In this document: positions 8,511 to 16,162 of the stretch, in pieces
Layout of the letters: each line of letters begins with the position of its first letter
Position numbering within the stretch: the first letter of the stretch is position 1
Source of the DNA: Bifidobacterium breve
GTDB taxonomy: Bacteria > Actinomycetota > Thermoleophilia > Solirubrobacterales > Solirubrobacteraceae
Length of the DNA stretch: 64,000 nucleotides
NCBI GenBank assembly: GCA_945878865.1
Contig: CAMCUD010000015.1
Span: 1-64,000, forward strand
Direction: 5' to 3'
Translations under genes and position numbers: made by a program
Notes under the pieces: model-generated
Seen by the model: only the letters and a program-made list of their open reading frames with translations
What the model was told of the DNA's origin: nothing
Database searches by the model: none

Positions 8511-9353
8511 GTGGATGTGAGCGACGCAGCCGACGGCGACGGCGCGACGCGGCCCGATCCCGCCGCGCAGCTCGTGGCCGCCTCGGCTTCCCCCGGGCGG
8601 GAGTCCGACCTGCGGGCGCACCTTCCGGGACTGGAACCTGAGCGCCGCGTGACCGACTGGGGCCGCTCCGAGCGGCTCGAGGAGGCCGTCGATCGAACGG
8701 TCGGCGACGCGCTTTACCACGTGTGGCATCGCGTCACCGTCGACGGCGCCGAGCATGTGCCCTCACAGGGCGGCGCCCTGCTGGTCTGCCACCGGGCCGG
8801 CGCGGCGGCCCTCGACGCGCTGCTCGTCAGCAAGGCGGTGGCCGAGACGCACACGCGCCCGCGTCCGGTCGTCCCGCTCGTCGCGGCGGGCGCGCTCGCC
8901 CAGCCGGGGCTGGCGATGCTGCTGCCCAAGCTCGGCGCGGTCGCCGACCATCCCGCGAACGTCCGGCGCCTCCTCGCCGAGGAGGGCCAGCTCGCGCTCG
9001 TGTTCCCCGAGGACGGCGGACCGCGGCTGCTGCGCGACCGCTACCGGGTGCGCCGGCTGCGCGACGAGGTCCTGGCGGCCGCGCGCGTCGCGCGGGTGCC
9101 CGTCGTCCCGGTGGCGATCGTCGGCACCGAGGAGGTCACGCCGGTCCTCGGGCGCATCCCGCTCCCCGGTGGACATCGCCTCCCCGTCCCGATCCCGGCG
9201 CTCCTGCCGGCAAAGGTCGCGATCAGGTTCCTGGCGCCGATCGATCCAGGCGGCCCCGCGTCGGTGCGCGAGCTCGCCGACGAGACCGGCGCGGTGCTCC
9301 AGGCGGCGCTCGTCGATCTCGTGGCCGACCGCAGATCGGTGTGGCTGGGATGA
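8511..9353 (+). CDS. PlsC-like lysophospholipid acyltransferase
   Basis: 280 residues resembling the 1-acylglycerol-3-phosphate acyltransferase family: GGALLVCHRAGAAALDALLV around residues 88-107 corresponds to the catalytic HX4D box, and LVFPEDGGPRLL to the FPEG box. The spacing between His and Asp is longer (H-x7-D) than the canonical H-x4-D, as in a variant actinobacterial subfamily. The first about 50 residues are low-complexity. GTG start at 8511; it overlaps the epimerase gene by 4 bases, a pairing that suggests joint work in lipid or glycolipid metabolism. Confidence 0.75.
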   Translation: MDVSDAADGDGATRPDPAAQLVAASASPGRESDLRAHLPGLEPERRVTDWGRSERLEEAVDRTVGDALYHVWHRVTVDGAEHVPSQGGALLVCHRAGAAALDALLVSKAVAETHTRPRPVVPLVAAGALAQPGLAMLLPKLGAVADHPANVRRLLAEEGQLALVFPEDGGPRLLRDRYRVRRLRDEVLAAARVARVPVVPVAIVGTEEVTPVLGRIPLPGGHRLPVPIPALLPAKVAIRFLAPIDPGGPASVRELADETGAVLQAALVDLVADRRSVWLG

Positions 9354-10393
9354 GCCGGCGGATCCTCATCGCCGGCCTGGCCGGCCCGCTCGGCGCGCAG
9401 CTGGCCCGCGAGCTCGAGCTCGACGCCCGCGTCGACGCGCTGGTCGGCATCGATGAGCGCGACCCGCCGATCGCCCTGGATCGCACCGAGTTCGTCCGTG
9501 TGGGCGTCGACGGCCTCACGGTGCGCCGGGTGCTGGAGGCAGCCGCGATCGACACGGTGGTCGACGCGCGGCTGATCACCGACACAACGGTGGCGTCCGA
9601 GCGCGCGAGGCGGCGCATCAACGTCGAGGAGACGCGCACGCTCGTCGCCGCGGCCGCCGCCGCAGGGGTGGCGCAGTTCGTCCTCGCGTCAAGCGCGCAC
9701 GTCTACGGCTGCGCCGCCGGGGACCCCGCGTACTTCCGCGAGGACATGGCGCTTGCGCCGCGTCCGACCACGCTCGAACAGCAGCTGCGCGACGCCGAGG
9801 ACGCGGCCGGCGAGCTGCGAACGCTGCGCCCGGGCGCACGGGTGGCCGTGCTGCGACTCGTCGACGTCGCCGCTGCGGACCGTCCCAGCGCCCTGAGCCG
9901 GCTGCTGGCCCTGCCGGGCGTCGTGCCCACCGTCGCCGGGTTCGACCCGCGCGTGCAGCTCCTGCACCCTGACGACGCGACCGCGGCCCTCGAGCACGCC
10001 ACCACCGAGCGGCTGGACGGCACGTTCAACGTCGCCGCCGACGGGGTGCTCGCCCTCTCCGAGCTCGCGTCGCTGCTGGACCGGCGTCCCGTCCCCGTTC
10101 TCCCGCCGTGGGGCACCAGTCTGGCCGCCGCGCCGCTGCGCCGGCTCGGCGCGCCGCTCCCGGGCGAGCTCCTCGCGCTGCTGCGCCACGGACGCGCGGT
10201 TGACAACCGGCGGCTGAAGGCCAGCGGGCTGCGCCTGCGCTACACCGCCCGCGAGGCGGCCGTCGAGCTCCGCCGCAGCCAGCGTGTCGCCACGCTCGTC
10301 GGCGCCGCAGCGGAGTACCGCTACGACGAGGGACTTGAGGACTTCCTCAAGCGCAGCCCCGCTGTCCGGGACCGTCCCGTCGCGCCAGGCTGA
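9350..10393 (+). CDS. NAD-dependent epimerase/dehydratase family protein
   Basis: 347-residue extended short-chain dehydrogenase. The N-terminal nucleotide-binding motif is the variant ILIAGLAGPLGAQLAREL (normally GxxGxxG). FVLASSAHVYG carries the SSA/VYG signature, but the usual YxxxK is not clearly present (the stretch after VYG reads CAAGDPAYFRED), so catalysis may be altered. Actinobacterial relatives lie next to acyltransferase genes, as here (ATGA overlap with the upstream gene). Substrate unknown. Confidence 0.8.
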   Translation: MSRRILIAGLAGPLGAQLARELELDARVDALVGIDERDPPIALDRTEFVRVGVDGLTVRRVLEAAAIDTVVDARLITDTTVASERARRRINVEETRTLVAAAAAAGVAQFVLASSAHVYGCAAGDPAYFREDMALAPRPTTLEQQLRDAEDAAGELRTLRPGARVAVLRLVDVAAADRPSALSRLLALPGVVPTVAGFDPRVQLLHPDDATAALEHATTERLDGTFNVAADGVLALSELASLLDRRPVPVLPPWGTSLAAAPLRRLGAPLPGELLALLRHGRAVDNRRLKASGLRLRYTAREAAVELRRSQRVATLVGAAAEYRYDEGLEDFLKRSPAVRDRPVAPG

Positions 10394-10457
10394 GCGGACG
10401 CGAACTTGCACCGGTGGATGCCATCGGAGCGGATGGCTAGCCTGTAGCACCGGGAGT

Positions 10458-11498
10458 ATGGGCCGGAAGTCTGTCATCGCCGTCATCGTCGTCGCCGCCA
10501 CGGTGTTGCTGGTCGGAGCCGCCGTGGTCTTCGGCTACGACGAGACGCAGAAGGACAAGATCGCCAAGGGCGTGACCGTCGGCGGCGTCGACGTCGGCGG
10601 CCAGACCGCATCGCAGGCGCGCGCCACGCTTCAGCGCGAGCTCGTCGCCCCGCTGAACCGCACGATCGTCGTGCGCACGAAGGACGGCACGTTCCGCCTC
10701 ACCGCCAAGGAGGCGAAGACGTCGATCAACCTCGACGCCAGCGTCGACCAGGCGCTGGCGCAGAGCCGCGACGGCAACGCCGCGTCGCGGACGTGGCGCG
10801 GGATCACGGGCGGCAAGGTCAACGCGCGCATCACGCCGCAGATCACCTACAACCACGATGCCGTCTCCCGCCTCGTCGACCGGGTGCGTGTCAACACCGA
10901 CGTCAAGCCCCAGGACGCCAAGGTGGACTTCAGCGCCGACGCGGTGAAGGTCGAGCGCGGGCACTCCGGCAAGGCGGTCAATGTCACGACGCTGCGCACG
11001 AACGTCAAGCGCGCGCTCGCTGACCCGTCGGAGTCCCGCGAGATCACCGCGACGATGCGGCGCGTCAAGCCGAAGGTCAGCACCGCCGAGGTCGCCAAGA
11101 AGTACCCGACGATCATCACGGTGGATCGCGGCGCGTTCACCCTCCGGCTGTGGAAGAACCTCAAACTCGAGAAGACGTACGGGATCGCCGTCGGGCAGCA
11201 GGGCCTGGAGACGCCCGCGGGCCTCTACGACATCGAGAACAAGCAGATCAATCCGTACTGGCACGTCCCGAACTCCGACTGGGCCGGGAGCTTGGCCGGT
11301 CAGGTGATCCCGCCGGGCCCGCAGAACCCGATCAAGGCTCGCTGGATGGGCATCATCGGCGGGGCCGGAATTCACGGAACCAGCGACGACGCGTCGATCG
11401 GGTCGAACGCCTCGCACGGCTGCATCCGGATGCACGTCCCGGATGTCGAGGATCTCTACGACCGCGTGTCGGTGGGCACGCCGGTCTACATCGCCTAG
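10458..11498 (+). CDS. L,D-transpeptidase (YkuD) with peptidoglycan-binding-like domain
   Basis: Forms 3-3 crosslinks or attaches proteins to peptidoglycan. 346 residues: N-terminal signal anchor (VIAVIVVAATVLLVGAAVVF), then a repeat-like PG_binding_4 type region (VTVGGVDVGGQTASQARATL), then the YkuD domain from about residue 215, ending in the catalytic motif SHGCIRMHVPDVEDLYDRV with the nucleophilic Cys. GIHGT supplies the conserved upstream His. ATG 10458 gives a clean signal anchor; the frame is open further upstream without similarity. Acts outside the membrane. Confidence 0.92.
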   Translation: MGRKSVIAVIVVAATVLLVGAAVVFGYDETQKDKIAKGVTVGGVDVGGQTASQARATLQRELVAPLNRTIVVRTKDGTFRLTAKEAKTSINLDASVDQALAQSRDGNAASRTWRGITGGKVNARITPQITYNHDAVSRLVDRVRVNTDVKPQDAKVDFSADAVKVERGHSGKAVNVTTLRTNVKRALADPSESREITATMRRVKPKVSTAEVAKKYPTIITVDRGAFTLRLWKNLKLEKTYGIAVGQQGLETPAGLYDIENKQINPYWHVPNSDWAGSLAGQVIPPGPQNPIKARWMGIIGGAGIHGTSDDASIGSNASHGCIRMHVPDVEDLYDRVSVGTPVYIA

Positions 11499-11785
11499 AA
11501 CGGGTTCGGCGCCGCCGGCCCGATGTCCTCGACGGGAACCTCCTGCCATCCGCGCTGCAGGAGCAGGGCATGGTGGTCGCTGTGGCGAATGACCAGCGAC
11601 CCGATGAAGATCCCCTTCTCCTGCCTGCGCATGACCGCGTACCAGAGCGTGGTGGCGTCATCCGTGCCTTGGATGCGGTGCCACGGTTTCGGCGGCACAC
11701 CGTCGTCGCCGGCGATCCCGGCTTCCATGAGCTGCCGCTGGGTGGCCACGGCGCCCTGACGCGTATCGATGAAGAACTTGCCCAC
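11495..11785 (-). CDS. Hypothetical protein
   Basis: 96 residues from a GTG at 11785 (MGKFFIDTRQGAVATQRQLM...). The start overlaps the start of xerD on the other strand, and the stop overlaps the L,D-transpeptidase stop. Compositional pattern (hydrophobic strands ending in VIRHSDHHALLLQRGWQEVP) looks like a folded small domain. No family recognised. The longer frame to 11929 reads as antisense of xerD and is not used. Confidence 0.6.
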   Translation of the reverse strand: MGKFFIDTRQGAVATQRQLMEAGIAGDDGVPPKPWHRIQGTDDATTLWYAVMRRQEKGIFIGSLVIRHSDHHALLLQRGWQEVPVEDIGPAAPNPF

Positions 11786-12689
11786 GAGCCAAGACCCTAG
11801 CGACGGGTGGCAGCGCGCCCTCGCGCTCCACGAGGCGGATCTCGCCCGGCGCGGGGCGGCCGAGAAGACCCGGCGTGCGTACACCTCCGATCTCGTCGCG
11901 CTGGCGATCTGGTGCACCGGCCAGGGCATCGAACCCGAGCAGGCATCGGGGCGCGTCCTGCGGCGCTACGCCGCGTCGCTGTCAGCGGCCGGGCTGGCGC
12001 CTGCGAGCACGTCGCGCAAGCTCGCGGCGATCCGCAGCCTCTACCGCAGCCTGCGCGAGCACGCGATCGTCCCGGCCAACCCGGCCGATCTCATCGCGGC
12101 GCCGAAGAAGCCCCAGTCCCTACCGAAGGTGCTGACGTCCGAGCAGATGTCTGCGCTGCTGGACCGGATCCCGTCCTCGACGCCGCTCGAGCTGCGCGAC
12201 CGTGCCCTGTTCGAGCTGGCGTACTCCTCCGGCCTGCGTGCCGAGGAGCTCATCTCGCTGCTCGTCGCCGCCGTGGACTTCGACCGTGAGCAGGTCCGGG
12301 TGGAGGGCAAGGGCGCCAAGACGCGGTTCGTCCCCGTCGGCGAGAGCGCGCTGGCCGCGCTCAGCCGTTGGCTGGAGCGGGGTCGCCCGGCGCTGCGACC
12401 ACCCGTCGAGGAGCAGGCACTGTTCGTCAGCAAGTCCGGCCGGAGGCTCTCCACGTCGGACGTTCGTCGCCGGCTGCGCACGTGGGCGCGGCAGGCCGCA
12501 CTGCAGGGCGGCGTGTCGCCACACGCCCTGCGTCACTCGTTCGCGACGCATCTGCTCGATGGCGGCGCGGACCTCCGGTCGATCCAGGAGTTGCTCGGAC
12601 ACAGCTCCATCTCCACGACGCAGGTCTACACTCGGGTAGAGTCCGCGCGGCTGAAGTCCGCGTACGCCCGGGCGCACCCGAGGGCGTAG
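11769..12689 (+). CDS. xerD: Tyrosine recombinase XerD/XerC
   Basis: Site-specific recombinase that resolves chromosome dimers at dif. 306 residues: SAM-like N-terminal domain (residues about 13-100) and catalytic domain with SSGLRAEEL (Arg), VEGKGAKTRFVP (Lys), HALRHSFATHL (His-x-x-Arg), LGHSSISTTQVYTRV (His, Tyr nucleophile). ATG 11769 is the first start; a TTG at 11778 is an alternative. It is immediately followed by the sigma-factor gene, and no phage-type arm-binding domain is present, which supports a housekeeping Xer protein. Confidence 0.92.
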   Translation: MKNLPTSQDPSDGWQRALALHEADLARRGAAEKTRRAYTSDLVALAIWCTGQGIEPEQASGRVLRRYAASLSAAGLAPASTSRKLAAIRSLYRSLREHAIVPANPADLIAAPKKPQSLPKVLTSEQMSALLDRIPSSTPLELRDRALFELAYSSGLRAEELISLLVAAVDFDREQVRVEGKGAKTRFVPVGESALAALSRWLERGRPALRPPVEEQALFVSKSGRRLSTSDVRRRLRTWARQAALQGGVSPHALRHSFATHLLDGGADLRSIQELLGHSSISTTQVYTRVESARLKSAYARAHPRA

Positions 12690-13484
12690 GTGGGGGAGGG
12701 AAGCACCCTGGAAACGAACGTCAAGGCGATCGAGCTCAAAGATCTGTGGCGCCGGTACAAGTCGACCGGTGATGAGCGCGCGCGCGAACGGCTGGTGGTG
12801 GCGTATTCGCCGCTGGTGAAGTACGTGTCGGGCCGGATGGCGTCCGGCCTGCCCGCGCACGTGGAGGAGGCCGACCTCATCTCGTACGGCCTCGTCGGGC
12901 TCATCAGCGCCATCGAGCGGTTTGACCTCGAGCGCGAGATCAAGTTCGAGACGTACGCGATCACCCGCATCAAGGGCGCGATCATCGACGAGCTGCGGTC
13001 CCTGGACTGGGTCCCGCGGTCCGTCCGTGCCCGCGCCCGCGAGATCGAGCGCGCGAACTCCAAGCTCGAGCACGAGCTCCAGCGGGCGCCCTCCGATGAG
13101 GAGATGGCGTCGGAGCTGGACTGCACGGTCGAGGAGTTCCAGGAGTCGCTCCTGCAGATCTCGAATTCCTCGGTGGCGGCGCTCGACGAGCTGTGGACCG
13201 TCAGTGACTCGTCGGGCGACCAGGTGTCGCTCCTCGACACGCTGCAGGATCCCGGCGCGCCCGATCCGGCGCACGTCATGGACATCACGGACCTCAAGGA
13301 CCGGGTGGCCGACGCGATCGCCCGGCTGCCCGAGCGTGAGAAGCTCGTGGTGGCGCTCTACTACTACGAGAACCTGACGCTGCGCGAGATCGGCGAGGTC
13401 CTCGGCGTGACCGAATCGCGCATCAGCCAGCTGCACACGAAGGCCGTGCTGCGCCTGCGCTCTCGCCTGCAGGGCGAAGACTGA
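12690..13484 (+). CDS. FliA/WhiG-type RNA polymerase sigma factor
   Basis: Group 3 sigma-70 factor, 264 residues. Region 2 reads LVVAYSPLVKYVSGRMASGLP then EEADLISYGLVGLISAIERFD, region 3 follows, and region 4 is LPEREKLVVALYYYENLTLREIGEVLGVTESRISQLHTKAV. This resembles WhiG (sporulation, Streptomyces) and FliA (motility). The GTG at 12690 touches the xerD stop; the run GGGGGAGGGAAG just inside the frame looks like a ribosome-binding site for a start further in (CTG at 12708), so the true N-terminus is uncertain. No sporulation or motility genes are adjacent. Confidence 0.88.
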   Translation: MGEGSTLETNVKAIELKDLWRRYKSTGDERARERLVVAYSPLVKYVSGRMASGLPAHVEEADLISYGLVGLISAIERFDLEREIKFETYAITRIKGAIIDELRSLDWVPRSVRARAREIERANSKLEHELQRAPSDEEMASELDCTVEEFQESLLQISNSSVAALDELWTVSDSSGDQVSLLDTLQDPGAPDPAHVMDITDLKDRVADAIARLPEREKLVVALYYYENLTLREIGEVLGVTESRISQLHTKAVLRLRSRLQGED

Positions 13485-13501
13485 TCTGGGGCGTCCGCCC
13501 G

Positions 13502-13534
13502 AACTTGGGTGGACGTCCAAGTTACCCATGGGTA
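13502..13534. promoter_or_regulatory. Overlapping dyads upstream of the penicillin-acylase gene
   Basis: AACTTGG-N8-CCAAGTT (13502-13523) is directly followed by the perfect 12-bp palindrome TACCCATGGGTA (13523-13534), and a -10-like TAGGAT begins at 13533. The first dyad may close the sigma-factor operon or, with the second, act as operator for the acylase gene at 13577. Confidence 0.45.
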
Positions 13535-13576
13535 GGATCGCTCCCGTTCATCTGACCGGGAGGGGTTGGGTCGTCC

Positions 13577-16084
13577 ATGCGTGCTCCATTGCTGAAGGTC
13601 GTCGCCGTGATGCTGGTGGCGTGCTGCGCCGCCGTCGCCCCGGCGGCCGCTGCGCCACCGCCTGACCGCGCCACCACGGCGTTCTCCGTCCTGCCCCCGG
13701 GCAATGGCGACGTCTGGGGGCCGACGTCGGACCACCGTGCCGACCAGATCCGGCTCTACGACGGGCTGGAGACCGCGGCGGGCGCCGGGACGCTCGGTCA
13801 GCCGGGCAGCGCGGCGCCCTGGTACAAGCAGGCCGGCTTCGAGCCCAAGCAGGTCAAGCGCGAGGAGCGCCCGAGGCCCGGCGTCCTCATCCGGTGGGAC
13901 CAGGACGGCGTCCCGTACATCTCCGCGCCGGACATCGGAGGTGCGTCCTTCGGCGCCGGCTGGGTGATGGCCGAGGCGCGGCTGTCGCTGCTGGAGGCGC
14001 TGCGCACGCTCGGGCGCGCGGGCACCGTCGAATCGCTGACCAGCACCGGCGTTCCCGGCGGCGGCTCACGCCCGGCGCTGAACTACTCCGACGAGGAGCT
14101 CCAGGCGGGCATCGACGAGCTGTACGCCCAGGCGGGCCCCGATGAGGCCGACCTCCGGGCCGGTCTGAACGGCTACGTCGACGGCATCAACGCGTGGCTT
14201 GCGGCCAACCGCAGCCGCATCCCGTGGCGGATGCAGCTGCCGTTCGGCCTGGGGACCATCGGCGACGTCAAGCCGTGGCGCTCGCTGGACGTCGCAGCCG
14301 CGGCGGTCGTCATCAACGATGTCTTCGGCGTGGGCGGCGGCGGGGAGCTCGGCGCCGCCCGGGCGCTGCGCGAGTTGCAGGGCAAGCTGGGGCAGGAGGC
14401 CGGCCTCTCGCTCTACGAGGACCTGCGGGTTCCCGACCCGGGGGCGACGACGCACACCCAGACGCGCTACGACTATCCGGAGTTCGCCGCCAAGGCCGGC
14501 GACGCGCCGACGGGGGACGGCGGGCCGGTCGATCCCAAGGCGATCGCCATGCCGGACGCCGACACGCCGGTGAGCGCCGCCGACATGCCGCGCAAGCCGA
14601 GCATGAGCAACTGGGTCGTGTTGGGCGCCAGCCGCATGTCGACAGGCCATCCGCTGCTGATCGGCGGCCCGCAGATGGGCTACTTCTCCCCGGAGATCGT
14701 CATGGAGGCCGTCGTGAAGACCGACAGCTTCCAGGCGCGCGGGATCGCCGTCCCGGGTCTCGGGCCGATCCTCATCGCCGGGCGCACCACCGACTATGCG
14801 TGGTCGCCGACCTCCGGCGGCACCGATGCGACCGATGTGCGCGCCGAGCAACTCTGCGAGCCGGACGGCGCTGCCCCGACCCGCCAGAGCACGCACTACG
14901 TCTACGACGGCGAGTGTCGCGCGATGACGCGACCCGCGAACGCGCCGGCGAACACCGCGTGGCGGACCGTCCACGGCCCGGTGCTCAGCCGCGGCACCGT
15001 GGACGGCAAGCCCGTCGCGTTCTCCTACGAGCGCTTCGACCGCATGTCGACGCCCGTCAGCGCGCTGGGCTTCTACCGGATGCAGACCGGGAAGACGAAG
15101 ACGGCGCAGGAGTTCGTCGACGCGGCCCGGACGATCACGCTCTCGCTGAACCTCGGCTACGTCAACAGCGACCAGATCGCCTACGCGCACACCGGGCGCT
15201 ACCCGGTGCGCGCGCCCGGCACCCGCAACGATCTGCCCACGTGGGGCACCGGCCAGTGGGAGTGGAAGGGACGCCTGGACCCGAAGCTCCAGCCGGCCGA
15301 GATCGCGCCCAAGAGCGACCTCGCGCTGAGCTGGAACAACATCCCGGCGCCCGGCTGGACCGGGGAGGGCTGGTGGGGCGGCAACGTCCGCCACCGCGCC
15401 GACGCGCTGGCCGACCGCTTCAAGGACGCGACGAACGTCACGCCCGACCAGGCGGTCGCCAAGCACCAGGACGCGGCGACCGAGGACGTCGAGGCCGTCA
15501 CGCTCGACCGGTCGATCGAGCGGCTCCTGGGCGCCTCGGCGGCGCCGACGACGGGTGCGGCGCGGGCCCGGCAGATGCTGCGCGACTGGGTGGCGACCGG
15601 CGCACACCGCCGCGACGTCAACCGCGACCAGCAGACCGACGCGCCCGCGGCGACCCTGGTGGCGCCCCTGGCCGATGCGCTGCTGGACCGCACGTACCGG
15701 GCGCTGCTGGGCGACGAGACGGTGCGCATCCTGCCGATCAGCGAGGACCGTCCCGGGCCGACGGGCAGCGCCTACCAGCACGGGTGGTTCTCGCCGCTGG
15801 CCCGCGAGCTCGACCGGACGTCCGGCGCGGCGACGCGGCCGGCGGGTGTGCCGGCGGCGTGCGGCGGCGGAGACGCCGCGGCATGCCGCGCGATCGTCTG
15901 GCAGGCCCTCGACATCGCCTACACCCGCGCGCGCAACTCGCAGCTGTGGCTGGTCAAGGACCGGCCGGACCGCTGGCGCCAGACCGCGGCGAACATCCTG
16001 TTCGTCCCGTTCGTGACGCTCCCGACGGCGATGCGCTGGCAGAACCGCCCGACGTTCGAACAGGTGTCGTCCTTCGGGGGATAA
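13577..16084 (+). CDS. Penicillin acylase family protein (Ntn hydrolase)
   Basis: Secreted, self-processing N-terminal-nucleophile amidohydrolase; family members cleave penicillins or acyl-homoserine lactones. 835 residues: signal peptide (VVAVMLVACCAAVAPAAAAP), alpha-subunit-like part, then the autocleavage/nucleophile site MSNWVVLGASRMSTGHPLL with Ser near residue 344 as the mature beta-chain N-terminus, and downstream SNDQIAYAHTGRYPVR and LALSWNN typical of the beta chain. Good Shine-Dalgarno GGGAGGGG upstream. The real substrate is not predictable; quorum-quenching acylase is one possibility. Confidence 0.9.
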   Translation: MRAPLLKVVAVMLVACCAAVAPAAAAPPPDRATTAFSVLPPGNGDVWGPTSDHRADQIRLYDGLETAAGAGTLGQPGSAAPWYKQAGFEPKQVKREERPRPGVLIRWDQDGVPYISAPDIGGASFGAGWVMAEARLSLLEALRTLGRAGTVESLTSTGVPGGGSRPALNYSDEELQAGIDELYAQAGPDEADLRAGLNGYVDGINAWLAANRSRIPWRMQLPFGLGTIGDVKPWRSLDVAAAAVVINDVFGVGGGGELGAARALRELQGKLGQEAGLSLYEDLRVPDPGATTHTQTRYDYPEFAAKAGDAPTGDGGPVDPKAIAMPDADTPVSAADMPRKPSMSNWVVLGASRMSTGHPLLIGGPQMGYFSPEIVMEAVVKTDSFQARGIAVPGLGPILIAGRTTDYAWSPTSGGTDATDVRAEQLCEPDGAAPTRQSTHYVYDGECRAMTRPANAPANTAWRTVHGPVLSRGTVDGKPVAFSYERFDRMSTPVSALGFYRMQTGKTKTAQEFVDAARTITLSLNLGYVNSDQIAYAHTGRYPVRAPGTRNDLPTWGTGQWEWKGRLDPKLQPAEIAPKSDLALSWNNIPAPGWTGEGWWGGNVRHRADALADRFKDATNVTPDQAVAKHQDAATEDVEAVTLDRSIERLLGASAAPTTGAARARQMLRDWVATGAHRRDVNRDQQTDAPAATLVAPLADALLDRTYRALLGDETVRILPISEDRPGPTGSAYQHGWFSPLARELDRTSGAATRPAGVPAACGGGDAAACRAIVWQALDIAYTRARNSQLWLVKDRPDRWRQTAANILFVPFVTLPTAMRWQNRPTFEQVSSFGG

Positions 16085-16162
16085 GCGCGCACGCGCCAAG
16101 TGCGTCCCGCCGATAAAGGGTGAGGCAGCGTGCCCCGATAGGGGACTGTCGGGCCGCTGCCA

